NCBI RefSeq assembly: GCF_005491425.1
Contig: NZ_CP028083.1
Location: 1,140,001-1,204,000 of the forward strand
From: Lysinibacillus sp. SGAir0095
GTDB lineage: Bacteria; Bacillota; Bacilli; Bacillales_A; Planococcaceae
Reading direction: 5' to 3'
Length of the DNA: 64,000 nucleotides
Shown: in pieces, positions 8,752 to 16,858 of the stretch
How the letters are laid out: each line of letters opens with the position of its first letter
Numbering within the stretch: the stretch's first letter is position 1
Position numbers and translations under genes: made by a program
Notes under the pieces: model-generated
What the model was told of the DNA's origin: nothing
What the model saw: the letters and a program-made list of their open reading frames with translations, nothing else
Database searches by the model: none

Positions 8752-10110
8752 TTAGACCATTTCTGGAGCTTGCCATGTCCAATTGGCAAGCTTCTTTAAA
8801 TTCATGGCAGCAAAAGTAAGCATCGCCTGCATGGACAATTTTTTAATCCCTCGTAGGGTTGTCCAGCGCATACCATGCTTCTCTTTCGCATCCGCAAAGA
8901 CACGTTCAATCGTCTCTTTACGTCTCGCATATATTTGTTTGGTCTCGTTTTGATGACGAAGATGATCCGCTTCCTCTACATATTCTGCCCAAATATGACG
9001 CTCAATGATTTTCCGGTGATCTTTACTATTCGTACATTGAGTAAGCAAAGGACAGGTTGCACATTGAGAAGGGTTTGATTTGTACTGGCGTTTACCTTCT
9101 TTAGTGGTAGTCGAATATTTAAGAACTTGCCCTTCCGGACAAAGGTAGCAATCATAGTACTCGTCATATACATAATCGTGTTTCCGTAAAAATCCATCCT
9201 TCGTTTTTGGACGTGTATAAGGGAGTGCAGGTTGAATCTCTTGGTCAAATAAGAATTTAGTAATCGCAGGAGTTTTATAAGCAGCATCGGCAGCAACAGC
9301 AAGTGGCTTCTTCACTTTATCCATAATCTTTTCAACAAGTGGCTGAAGCATATGACTATCATGAACATTCCCAGGTGTCACAATCGATCCAAGTATAAAT
9401 CCATACCGATCAGCTGCAGCATGGAATGAATAAGCAAACTGTTTGGTTCTTTCATCTTTTACATAGTATCCACTTTCAGGATCTGTCGTACTTTGCTTAA
9501 TTTCCTTCACTTCTTCTTTTTCAAATTTATCAGGTGGAAATGGCTTCTTCCCGTGATCGATACGATCTTGATTCAATTCTTCTTGAAGTTTGGCTTCATA
9601 TGCACGAGTCTCTTTACGGACAATCTTCTTTTCGAATTTACGTTTATTCGCACTGGCTTTTACATGAGTTGAATCGATGAAGACATGGTCAGCACTTAGT
9701 AATCCCTTATCTGCAATTTCTTTAAGAATACGATAGAAAATCTGTTCAAAGATATCAGTATCTTGGAATCGACGTTCATAATTTTTACCGAAGGTAGAAA
9801 AGTGCGGGATTTCTGAATGAAAGCCAAACCCTAAAAACCAGCGATATGCCATATTGGTTTCAATTTCTTTTATTGTCTGACGCATTGAACGAATTCCAAA
9901 TACATATTGCACAAATGTCATTTTAATTAATACAACTGGATCTACACTAGGTCTACCTAGGGTAGAATACAGTGGTTCTACCAGTGGATAGATGAAAGAA
10001 AAATCAATAGCTGACTCAAGCTTTCTGACAAGATGATTCTGTGGTACAAGTTGTTCAATTGTAATCATCTCAATTTGATCCCGTTCATTTATTTGATTTT
10101 TCGACATCAT
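8752..10110 (-). CDS. IS1182-family transposase
   Basis: DDE transposase with an N-terminal DUF772-type domain (LVPQNHLVRKLESAIDFSF, GRPSVDPVVLIKM), a central catalytic region (HVFIDSTHVKASANK, then AVAADAAYKTPA) and a C-terminal segment typical of the group (RRKETIERVFADAKEKHGMR). It appears intact. I favour ATG at 10110 because GAGGTG lies 8 bases upstream; a TTG at 10116 is in frame but closer to that site. It lies in the convergent space between coaD and ylbJ. I could not find matching terminal inverted repeats or a target duplication, so the element's ends are undefined. Confidence 0.9.
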   Translation of the reverse strand: MMSKNQINERDQIEMITIEQLVPQNHLVRKLESAIDFSFIYPLVEPLYSTLGRPSVDPVVLIKMTFVQYVFGIRSMRQTIKEIETNMAYRWFLGFGFHSEIPHFSTFGKNYERRFQDTDIFEQIFYRILKEIADKGLLSADHVFIDSTHVKASANKRKFEKKIVRKETRAYEAKLQEELNQDRIDHGKKPFPPDKFEKEEVKEIKQSTTDPESGYYVKDERTKQFAYSFHAAADRYGFILGSIVTPGNVHDSHMLQPLVEKIMDKVKKPLAVAADAAYKTPAITKFLFDQEIQPALPYTRPKTKDGFLRKHDYVYDEYYDCYLCPEGQVLKYSTTTKEGKRQYKSNPSQCATCPLLTQCTNSKDHRKIIERHIWAEYVEEADHLRHQNETKQIYARRKETIERVFADAKEKHGMRWTTLRGIKKLSMQAMLTFAAMNLKKLANWTWQAPEMV

Positions 10111-10142
10111 ATCCAATCACCTCAACCTATATTTAGAAACTA

Positions 10143-10266
10143 GTTGATTGTAGTGTAGGCGGTGACTCCTGCGGGACAAGCGTGACGGCCGATACCCCGC
10201 AGGAGCACAGCGACGAGGAGGATTGGGCCACGCCCGCGGAAAGCTTCCGCCGAAACGGAAATCAAC
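10143..10266. repeat. GC-rich MITE-like intergenic repeat
   Basis: A 124-bp block much richer in G+C than its surroundings, bounded by GTTGATT (10143-10149) and its complement AATCAAC (10260-10266). Inside are CTCCTGCGGG / CCCGCAGGAG and the palindrome GCGGAAAGCTTCCGC. From memory it resembles a very common intergenic repeat of Bacillaceae chromosomes. It has no coding capacity. Confidence 0.75.
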
Positions 10267-10310
10267 TTACTCTATTTTCAAAAGCAATTATCTAATCTAT
10301 ATTTTATAAG

Positions 10311-10357
10311 AAAAAAGACTGTAGGCAAACTCGAAAATTCGAGTTTGTCTACAGTCT
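10311..10357 (-). terminator. intrinsic terminator for ylbJ
   Basis: A nearly perfect stem of about 20 pairs (10316-10357; AGACTGTAG.CAAACTCGA and its complement, one mismatch), followed on the minus strand by a run of T. It lies downstream of the ylbJ stop. Confidence 0.9.
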
Positions 10358-10358
10358 G

Positions 10359-10393
10359 AAACGACAGAATCCTAAAAAAAGATTCTGTCGTTT
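10359..10393. repeat. hairpin, copy 2 of the duplicated 35-bp element
   Basis: Identical to 8596-8630 (AAACGACAGAATC, loop, GATTCTGTCGTTT). Read on the minus strand, what follows it (TTTCAGACTGT.GACAAA) also matches what follows copy 1 (TTTCAGATTGT.GACAAA). The two loci are therefore inverted copies of a longer unit of about 50 bp. Confidence 0.85.
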
Positions 10394-10425
10394 TATTTTC
10401 GCTAAATTTTGATGTGAATTTAGCT

Positions 10426-11334
10426 TTATAAAAAAATAAGATAAAAAAGAATGGGAATTAAAATGGTAAATAAAATTCTCATAATAAAATAGGGTTTTAA
10501 AGACAAGTGTTCACCTTTTGCAATTACCGCAACCTGCATATGAATACTAAAGCTTTGACTCGTTAAAAAGGTTGCAAGAATAACCAAGAGGAGTGTATGG
10601 TGATGGGCGAAAAGTTCTTGTCCAATTCGCAAACCGTTTGTCATTTCAAGCATTGCTGCAAGAAGCAGCATGACATTATTATGTATGTCAGGGACTAAGC
10701 TTTTGACAGAATGCATGACAACCGTATAAATTGTTGTGAAAAAAATAATGGTCGCACCAACTACTAATACCGTTGGAACGCTATCCTTTACACTGCTGGT
10801 AAATGGGTTGGGTTGTTTTGCAGTGGATACGGCATTAATCGGTTTTCCTTTATCCTCTCTACGAAAATAAAAAAATATACCGGTTAATACAAGAATAGAA
10901 ACAATATGATATAAAATCAAAAACTGCCAGCTAAAAGTAGAGTCATTCAGTAAATCATTCCCTACAAAGCCCAAAACGAATAGAGGGCTTGGACTATGAC
11001 AAATACTTAAAAGGATATTCGCTTCTCGAAGGGAAATTTGATTGCTCTTTTTCAAATAGGTAATCGTTGCAGCACCTGTCGGAAATCCCCCAAGAGCACT
11101 AATGCCATAGGTTTTAAAATAAAGCTTAAATCGTGAAGAAGAATTACTTTTATTAGGTGTTAACCTGATAAACCATTGCGTTAGAATTAGGTAGGGTAAT
11201 AAGTAGGGAAATAAAGCTTCCATAAATAATTCTACACCTAAATCAGTACCTTCATGTGCAATTCCTGGAAAGAATAATAATAAACAAATTAATGTGATAC
11301 AGATAAATAAATAGAGTAGAGGAATAAACATCAT
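10426..11334 (-). CDS. ylbJ: YlbJ, sporulation integral membrane protein
   Basis: Polytopic membrane protein of the nucleoside-recognition/Gate type, with about eight hydrophobic segments. Family features include GGFPTGAATITYLKKSNQIS and ICHSPSPLFVLGFVG. In B. subtilis ylbJ is a SigE-dependent mother-cell gene needed for normal spores. This copy is 302 aa, clearly shorter than the B. subtilis protein (about 400 aa), although no frameshift is visible. The ribosome site (GAAAAGAG) is weak. It diverges from sepM and converges on coaD, with the transposase between; the coding frame was not hit. Confidence 0.82.
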   Translation of the reverse strand: MMFIPLLYLFICITLICLLLFFPGIAHEGTDLGVELFMEALFPYLLPYLILTQWFIRLTPNKSNSSSRFKLYFKTYGISALGGFPTGAATITYLKKSNQISLREANILLSICHSPSPLFVLGFVGNDLLNDSTFSWQFLILYHIVSILVLTGIFFYFRREDKGKPINAVSTAKQPNPFTSSVKDSVPTVLVVGATIIFFTTIYTVVMHSVKSLVPDIHNNVMLLLAAMLEMTNGLRIGQELFAHHHTLLLVILATFLTSQSFSIHMQVAVIAKGEHLSLKPYFIMRILFTILIPILFYLIFL

Positions 11335-11438
11335 CTCTTTTCAAATTTTTGTTTTCCATTTCCGCAAATGCTAAACTAATATATGCGATTCATTTAAAAT
11401 TTAGTCTTAAAAGGTTACTACGGGAGGTGCTATACATA

Positions 11439-12485
11439 TTGAAAAAATCGTTCGTTTCTATAATTATCCTGTTCATCGTTGTCTTTTTTCTAAGCTTCTA
11501 TAGACTTGACTACTATATTATGAAGCCTGGTAGTGCCTACGATGTAAGCCAATTTGTCACGGTGGAAGACGGGGATAAAAACCATGAAGGAACCATGAGC
11601 TTGATGACGGTAGCAATGGCTGAAGCTACACCTCTTACATATGCCGTTTCATATTTTAAAGAGTTTGAAGAAATTTATAAAGAAGAAGATGTACGACAAG
11701 AGGAAGAGGACGAAGAAGAGTATAGTGTTCGTCAATTAAAGCTAATGACGGATTCTCAATTTAATGCATTATATATCGCTTTCCAAAAAGCAAATTTGCC
11801 GTACACAATCGAATATCATGGTGTGACTGTGCTGAATGTGCTTGCAGAAGGTGCTGCAGATGGAGAGCTTGAGCCAGGTGATGAAATTGTTGAGGTTGAT
11901 GGGGTCCTTATTGAAAAAGCACAGGAGCTTACACAAATTTTAAGTACAAAAAAGGAAAATGATGTCGTTGAATTAGTAATCAATCGTAATGACAAATTGT
12001 TAGATCGCACACTTACATTGAAACCAATTCCTGGTAGTGAAAAAGTGGGGATTGGAATAACCTACTCCGAAAGTAAATTCATCAAAACGGAGCCAAACGT
12101 AAACGTGGATGCAGATAAAATCGGAGGACCCTCAGCCGGTTTGATGTTTACCTTGGAAATACTAAACCAATTAATTGATGAAGATTTAACAAAAGGATAC
12201 AGTATCGCGGGTACAGGTGAAATGAACGAAGATGGAACAGTGGGACGTATAGGTGGTATTGAGAAGAAAGTAGTGGCAGCAGATAAGGACGGCGTAGAGA
12301 TCTTTTTCGCTCCAGATGATGTCATCACAGAAACAATGCGCCATCTTAACCCAAATATTAAATCCAATTACGAAGTGGCAGTTGAAACAGCAGAAAAAAT
12401 CAATACTGAAATGGAAATTGTCCCTGTAAAGACAATTGATGATGCACTTGACTTTATAGAAAAGCTGGAGCCAAAAGAGGACTAA
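11439..12485 (+). CDS. ylbL: membrane-anchored PDZ / Lon-type serine protease
   Basis: YlbL/SepM-type protease: an N-terminal membrane anchor (SIIILFIVVFFLSFY), a PDZ domain (near GAADGELEPGDEIVEVDG) and a C-terminal Lon-like domain. The Ser-Lys dyad is visible as S232 in GGPSAGL and K277 in IGGIEKK, 45 residues apart. Relatives process peptides at the outer face of the membrane; in B. subtilis YlbL has been linked to degradation of a cell-division inhibitor after DNA damage. The start is TTG 11439 with GGGAGGTG upstream, giving 348 aa (B. subtilis about 341). A strong terminator follows. Confidence 0.92.
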   Translation: MKKSFVSIIILFIVVFFLSFYRLDYYIMKPGSAYDVSQFVTVEDGDKNHEGTMSLMTVAMAEATPLTYAVSYFKEFEEIYKEEDVRQEEEDEEEYSVRQLKLMTDSQFNALYIAFQKANLPYTIEYHGVTVLNVLAEGAADGELEPGDEIVEVDGVLIEKAQELTQILSTKKENDVVELVINRNDKLLDRTLTLKPIPGSEKVGIGITYSESKFIKTEPNVNVDADKIGGPSAGLMFTLEILNQLIDEDLTKGYSIAGTGEMNEDGTVGRIGGIEKKVVAADKDGVEIFFAPDDVITETMRHLNPNIKSNYEVAVETAEKINTEMEIVPVKTIDDALDFIEKLEPKED

Positions 12486-12502
12486 GTTATTTTAGCCGTA
12501 AC

Positions 12503-12545
12503 GGAGGAGAAAAAAGAACGCGTCTTTTTTCTCCTCCTATTTTTG
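12503..12545 (+). terminator. intrinsic terminator after ylbL
   Basis: Perfect 15-bp stem GGAGGAGAAAAAAGA/TCTTTTTTCTCCTCC with a 5-nt loop and a T-rich tail. Being nearly symmetrical, it could also stop transcription from the opposing tmcAL gene. Confidence 0.93.
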
Positions 12546-12671
12546 TAAATATGGATTGTGTAGCAAGGCCACTAAAGAGGGAATTCTGGACCGGAAAAAG
12601 TAATTTTAGTAATACATTCCGTGCGAAGGTGGAGAGAGAACATTCGTCATCTCCATGCCCGTCTCCGATTC

Positions 12672-13880
12672 CTATAAACGAATCGGAGGTGTTTGGTAAT
12701 CGCTGGCCATTTGCTTGCCTGACGAGTATTCTACGCCTAATGCATACATGTCTGTTGCGCGGATGTCTAATAACAGCATTGGATCTTTAGTAGAGGCTAC
12801 ACGGCTTATTAAAGGCAGCTGAAATTGTTTTTTGTGCTTCGATAGATATGCTTGACCATTTTGCGACATGCCTAATAATCGTATATAAGAAGGCTTTGTG
12901 GACTCATGTAGTTGATCCTTTGTTATTCCAGTATAGATATGTGTTACTATCCGTTGAAGTCTTGTCCAAGTGTAGCGTTTCGACTTAATTTGGTTCATAA
13001 ATTGGTTAAAAGAATCACTTTTTTTAGCTGCTTTGATTAAAGCAAATTCGATACCCTCACTAACATCAGCAAAACGTGATAGCTGTTCGGGTGTATTTCT
13101 TAAAATGGCGAATCGCAAGTATGGCCATAGAGTTTCCCAATGAATAAAGGATCCGTACTCACTTTGCCAATTCTTCAATAAAGTAAATGATGCAGGAGGT
13201 AAAAATTGTTTAATCTCCTGTAGAGTCTGTTGCTCAAAAATGGCCTTTCTAATACCTGTTGCACTTGCTATGGTGGAATTGTTGTCAATATCATCGTGGA
13301 AGCCGGCTTTGATCCTAGGGATGGTCATAGGTTCTATTTGAAGATTCAAGCGTTTGGCAGCCTCGATATAGTGATAACCTAAAATGTTATTAGGTTGAGA
13401 TAAATCAATTGTTGAGTTCACATCCATTTGACGAAGTTCCTCGTATGCCTTGTATAAACTTTGGGGATAACTAATTCCAGTTGTAACATAATGTTTAATA
13501 AGTGCGTTATATTGTTCTTCATGCTTCTTTAAGATATGAAAGGTGTTTAAGAAAGGTTGGATAGACCCTTCTTCACTTCCGAAAGCAAAATGTGTACAGC
13601 CAATAGCCTCTAACAGTTGAATAGCACCTTCGGCAAAAGCAGTAGCGTAACCAGTGCAAAACACGTAGGGAAGTTCAATTACAATATCCACGCCATTATT
13701 TAATGCCATTTTGGTCCTGTGCCATTTATCCAGAAGGGCAGGTTCGCCACGCTGTAAAAAGTGACCGCTCATAACGGCGATGACGACATCAGCATTTGAA
13801 TTGCTTTTTGATTGACTTATATGATAAAAATGTCCATTATGAAATGGATTATACTCAACAACCACACCAACAGCTTTCAT
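12672..13880 (-). CDS. tmcAL: tRNA(Met) cytidine acetate ligase
   Basis: TmcAL (formerly YlbM) uses ATP and acetate to make N4-acetylcytidine at the wobble position of elongator tRNA-Met. The N-terminus has the nucleotidyl-transferase signature VVEYNPFHNGHFYHI, followed by MSGHFLQRGEPALLDKW, both typical of the family. At 402 aa it is slightly shorter than the B. subtilis protein. AGGAGTGT precedes ATG 13880 on the minus strand. It diverges from yceD and converges on ylbL. A hairpin CTCCGATTC/GAATCGGAG (12663-12688) overlaps the stop codon and could act in termination. Confidence 0.93.
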   Translation of the reverse strand: MKAVGVVVEYNPFHNGHFYHISQSKSNSNADVVIAVMSGHFLQRGEPALLDKWHRTKMALNNGVDIVIELPYVFCTGYATAFAEGAIQLLEAIGCTHFAFGSEEGSIQPFLNTFHILKKHEEQYNALIKHYVTTGISYPQSLYKAYEELRQMDVNSTIDLSQPNNILGYHYIEAAKRLNLQIEPMTIPRIKAGFHDDIDNNSTIASATGIRKAIFEQQTLQEIKQFLPPASFTLLKNWQSEYGSFIHWETLWPYLRFAILRNTPEQLSRFADVSEGIEFALIKAAKKSDSFNQFMNQIKSKRYTWTRLQRIVTHIYTGITKDQLHESTKPSYIRLLGMSQNGQAYLSKHKKQFQLPLISRVASTKDPMLLLDIRATDMYALGVEYSSGKQMASDYQTPPIRL

Positions 13881-13921
13881 TTTGTTACACTCCTAAGCGG
13901 GAAGATTTTCAGTGAATAAAA

Positions 13922-14001
13922 TTAGATAATGAGTAAAAAAGTAAAAATGAGAAATGCACTCGATTATATTTTAATAATCTCATTTTTCTTCAATTATCTA
14001 A
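13922..14001. repeat. nested AT-rich inverted repeat between tmcAL and yceD
   Basis: TTAGATAAT (13922-13930) pairs with ATTATCTAA (13993-14001), and inside it AAAAATGAGA (13943-13952) pairs with TCTCATTTTT (13978-13987). It lies upstream of both divergent genes. Confidence 0.5.
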
Positions 14002-14040
14002 AATTATATTACTCAATTTGTATAGTGACAAGAAAATATC

Positions 14041-14069
14041 TTGACATCTAAAAATACACATTATATAAT
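14041..14069 (+). promoter_or_regulatory. SigA promoter for yceD-rpmF
   Basis: Exact consensus hexamers TTGACA (14041-14046) and TATAAT (14064-14069) with the ideal 17-bp spacer, 30 bases before the yceD start. Confidence 0.9.
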
Positions 14070-14098
14070 CAACATTGTTGTCTCGAGGTGATTAGTGA

Positions 14099-14632
14099 AT
14101 GAAATGGTCAATTCATCAATTATCGAAGTATCGCCAAAATGGGATGCCGATTGATGCAGAAGTACAATTGGATGATGTAATGAAACGAAACAAAGAAATT
14201 CGTCATATTTCACCCGTTCATGTAAAAGGACACTGTACTTTCGGTGCATCGCAAATGACATGTCAATTTACGATGACAGCTACATTAACTCTTCCATGTT
14301 CTAGAACTTGGGAAGATGTTGAATATCCGATTGAAGTCGATGCAGTTGAAATTTTCAGCTGGATAGATCCTGAACATCGTGGTAATGACGATGAAGATAT
14401 ACATTATATTGATGGTGAAGTTATCGACTTAAAACCAGTTTTAGAGGAACTTGTACTTCTGGAAGTGCCTATGCAAATATTTAAAGAGGACACTGAAGGT
14501 AATGTGCAGGGAGGCAAAGACTGGAGCTATTCAACAGATGAAGATGTGGCTCGTCAAAACGAAAATGACGAACCAAAAGTGGATCCAAGACTGGCTGATT
14601 TAGCTAAGTATTTTGATCAAACAGATGAATAG
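14099..14632 (+). CDS. YceD/DUF177 family protein
   Basis: Equivalent of B. subtilis YlbN and E. coli YceD, a conserved protein almost always encoded directly before rpmF and thought to be linked to 23S rRNA or large-subunit biogenesis. It is 177 aa, acidic, and shows the family feature VHVKGHCTFGASQMTCQFTM, where the domain's conserved glycine and cysteine lie. GAGGTGATT precedes ATG 14099. The consensus promoter upstream and the short gap (24 bases) to rpmF indicate co-transcription, as expected for a ribosomal gene. Confidence 0.9.
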   Translation: MKWSIHQLSKYRQNGMPIDAEVQLDDVMKRNKEIRHISPVHVKGHCTFGASQMTCQFTMTATLTLPCSRTWEDVEYPIEVDAVEIFSWIDPEHRGNDDEDIHYIDGEVIDLKPVLEELVLLEVPMQIFKEDTEGNVQGGKDWSYSTDEDVARQNENDEPKVDPRLADLAKYFDQTDE

Positions 14633-14656
14633 ATAATCTGTAAGGAGGTGCCAATA

Positions 14657-14830
14657 ATGGCTGTACCATTTAGAAGAACTTCTAAAACTGCAAAAAGAAA
14701 GCGTCGTACGCATTTCAAATTATCTGTACCTGGTATGGTAGCATGCCCAAACTGTGGAGAAGCAACTTTAGCTCACCACGTATGTAAAGCTTGTGGTCAC
14801 TACAAAGGTAAAGAAGTAGTTAGTAAATAA
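14657..14830 (+). CDS. rpmF: ribosomal protein bL32
   Basis: 50S subunit protein. From ATG 14657, preceded by AAGGAGGTG, it is 57 aa, the usual length. It begins [18 protein letters not shown] and has a zinc ribbon with C30-x2-C33 and C43-x2-C46, so it is the zinc-binding (C+) form. An upstream in-frame ATG at 14648 would sit in the ribosome site and is rejected. A strong terminator follows. Confidence 0.98.
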   Translation: MAVPFRRTSKTAKRKRRTHFKLSVPGMVACPNCGEATLAHHVCKACGHYKGKEVVSK

Positions 14831-14848
14831 TTCAGTATTTACTAATAT

Positions 14849-14895
14849 TAAGGCTATTAGAGAGGCCATGGCTCTCTAGTAGCCTTTTTTATTTT
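14849..14895 (+). terminator. intrinsic terminator after rpmF
   Basis: AAGGCTA.TAGAGAG pairs with CTCTCTA.TAGCCTT (one mismatch), followed by TTTTTTATTTT. Confidence 0.92.
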
Positions 14896-15045
14896 CTATC
14901 GCATTTTAGACCCTTTCTCTATGTTAGACCCATATTCTCCCCAGCTACTCTTATCACCCTTGTAAAATTCAATTTCCTCCTTTACTATTTAATCAGGATT
15001 GTCTATATATTCCATAAGAAAGTAACCATAAAGGGGATGGAGAGT

Positions 15046-15807
15046 ATGGCTTACAAAATAGAAAACAATGAGGGAATTATCACTTTTACTATTGACCGTG
15101 TGGAAAAAAGAAATGCGGTGAATGATGAAGTGATGGAGGGTTTGAAGGAAGCGATTACATATATTAAAGAACATAACGAAGTGCAATTTTTTGTCATTAC
15201 AGGTAGAGGCGAGCAAGCATTTTGCTCAGGTGGCGATTTATCGGAATTTCATCTTTTGAAAACAGAAGAGCAAGCCTTCGGGATGTTGAGTAAGATGGGG
15301 AATATCCTGTATGAATTAGCTACATTACCTGTGCCAACCATTGCATTAATAAACGGTGCAGCTGTTGGTGGTGGCTGTGAGATAGCAACCGCCTGTGATT
15401 TCCGGCTGGTGTCAAGTCACTCGAAGTGTGGTTTTATACAAGGTACCTTAGCAATCACAAGCGGTTGGGGTGGAGGAACCTATTTGTTTGAAAGAGGCTT
15501 ACGATACGATCATGCCTTAAAAATGCTCATAGATTCAAAGAAATATGATGCAAAAAACCTCTATGAAATTGGCTGGGCATCAAAGGTTTTCGAAGGTTCT
15601 AAGGAGCAAGCCTTAGGTGACTTTATTGCTGATATGAGAAAAATTCACCCAGAAGTCCATCAAGCATATAAAGAAATAGAGCTTCGAAAATGGCGGGAGA
15701 ACAGGATTTATGACCGTGTATTGGAAGAGATTCGTTTATGTGCAAAACTATGGGAAAGTGATTCTCATAATGATGCTGTGAACGGTTTTTTAAAGAAATC
15801 CGAATAA
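15046..15807 (+). CDS. enoyl-CoA hydratase/isomerase family protein
   Basis: Crotonase-fold enzyme, probably acting on an acyl-CoA. Family signatures include AFCSGGDLSEF (oxyanion-hole region, near residue 61) and INGAAVGGGCEIATACDFR (near 104). A Gly/Ser-rich GTLAITSGWGGGTYL stands where hydratases usually carry a catalytic glutamate, so the exact reaction (hydratase, isomerase, decarboxylase or hydrolase) cannot be read. I chose ATG 15046 over 15037, giving AAGGGG a 9-base spacing. It stands alone between rpmF and the RsfA-type gene, where B. subtilis has no such gene. Confidence 0.85.
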   Translation: MAYKIENNEGIITFTIDRVEKRNAVNDEVMEGLKEAITYIKEHNEVQFFVITGRGEQAFCSGGDLSEFHLLKTEEQAFGMLSKMGNILYELATLPVPTIALINGAAVGGGCEIATACDFRLVSSHSKCGFIQGTLAITSGWGGGTYLFERGLRYDHALKMLIDSKKYDAKNLYEIGWASKVFEGSKEQALGDFIADMRKIHPEVHQAYKEIELRKWRENRIYDRVLEEIRLCAKLWESDSHNDAVNGFLKKSE

Positions 15808-15965
15808 GGTTTTGGACATTTCTGTTCCGGAAGGGTTGTAACTCACTCTTATTGGCAAAAAACTGGTAGAAGGGAATTTAATACGATTTATCCTTTTTCT
15901 ATTGATTGTTATTCTATTTAATCTATTTACCTGCATATAGTAGTAAAAAATGCGAGGTGATAGAT

Positions 15966-16349
15966 ATGGATGGAAAAAGACGTAAAGATCAATGGACTGC
16001 CGATGATGATGATAAATTAGCTGAAATCGTTATTCAGGCTGTACAAAATGGTAAAACGCAACTGGAAGCTTTTGCTGAAGCTGCAAGTATATTAAATCGT
16101 ACCAAACAAGCATGTGGTTTCCGGTGGAATAAGACACTTAGACAGCAATATGGCCAAATGCTAAATAGTGTACGAAAACGTCCGAAGCAATTAATGCGCA
16201 GCCATTTAAAACTAGCACTCAGTAGTTTCGATGAACTTACAGAAGCCTATAATGAGTTAGAAGTAAGATATCGGGAATTGCAAACTGAACATGAAAAGAT
16301 TCTGAAATGGCTTCAACAAGGTTCAGTTTTTATTGAACACCAAAAATAA
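15966..16349 (+). CDS. RsfA-family transcriptional regulator
   Basis: Short DNA-binding protein with an N-terminal Myb/SANT-like domain (DQWTADDDDKLAEIVIQAV, then TKQACGFRWNKTLRQQY) and a C-terminal coiled coil (EAYNELEVRYRELQTEHEKILKWLQ). It is related to B. subtilis RsfA, a prespore modulator of SigF-dependent genes, and to YlbO, which occupies this position in B. subtilis. At 127 aa it is shorter than YlbO (about 190). GAGGTGAT precedes ATG 15966. The forespore role is inference from the family. Confidence 0.85.
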   Translation: MDGKRRKDQWTADDDDKLAEIVIQAVQNGKTQLEAFAEAASILNRTKQACGFRWNKTLRQQYGQMLNSVRKRPKQLMRSHLKLALSSFDELTEAYNELEVRYRELQTEHEKILKWLQQGSVFIEHQK

Positions 16350-16858
16350 TAACAATATCTTGAAAGAGTGTTTGTAAACCAATGAATCAAAGGATGATTA
16401 GCCGCTGCTTTTGCTTTGGGATGTTTGAAGCCACATTAAAGGTATCCTATTAAATGAGAACGATTTTATTTTTTATTCATATAAGAAACGCATCAATGTA
16501 TTCAGGGTCGCCTAAATGAGAAAAGTAACGTAAAAATTACTATACGTTAAAACATATGGGCGGCACAAAAATGCATTTTATTTAGATGTGATCGTTAAAG
16601 AGGTTTGCTGTTATCCGACTGTAGGTGTTCTTATATTTAAAATTTGTAATCGGATTTTAACTCTTACCTTAAAGTGGTAAACAAATTTCGTGAAACATAT
16701 CGAAATTACGTTGTGTATCCATTATAATTAGTTAAAATAGTCAAGGTCTGCCATCTGGTAGACCTTTAATTTTCGTTAAGGATATATTTAATACACCTTG
16801 CTTAAAATGAGTTGGACTAGTTCAACAAGTAATTAGGGGAAGAATAGAGGGTGAAAAA
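16350..16858. other. long intergenic region with a promoter-like site and hairpin
   Basis: About 510 bp without a gene; B. subtilis carries ylbP here. TATAAT at 16723-16728, with TCGAAA 17 bases upstream, is a modest SigA candidate. Immediately downstream, AAGGTCT.CCA pairs with TGG.AGACCTT (16741-16767) and is followed by TAATTTT, a terminator-like hairpin before panE. The first 370 bp look featureless. Confidence 0.5.

Noticed and set aside
12551-12790. 79-aa plus-strand frame after ylbL
   Set aside because: Overlaps the end of tmcAL in antisense and has no ribosome site.
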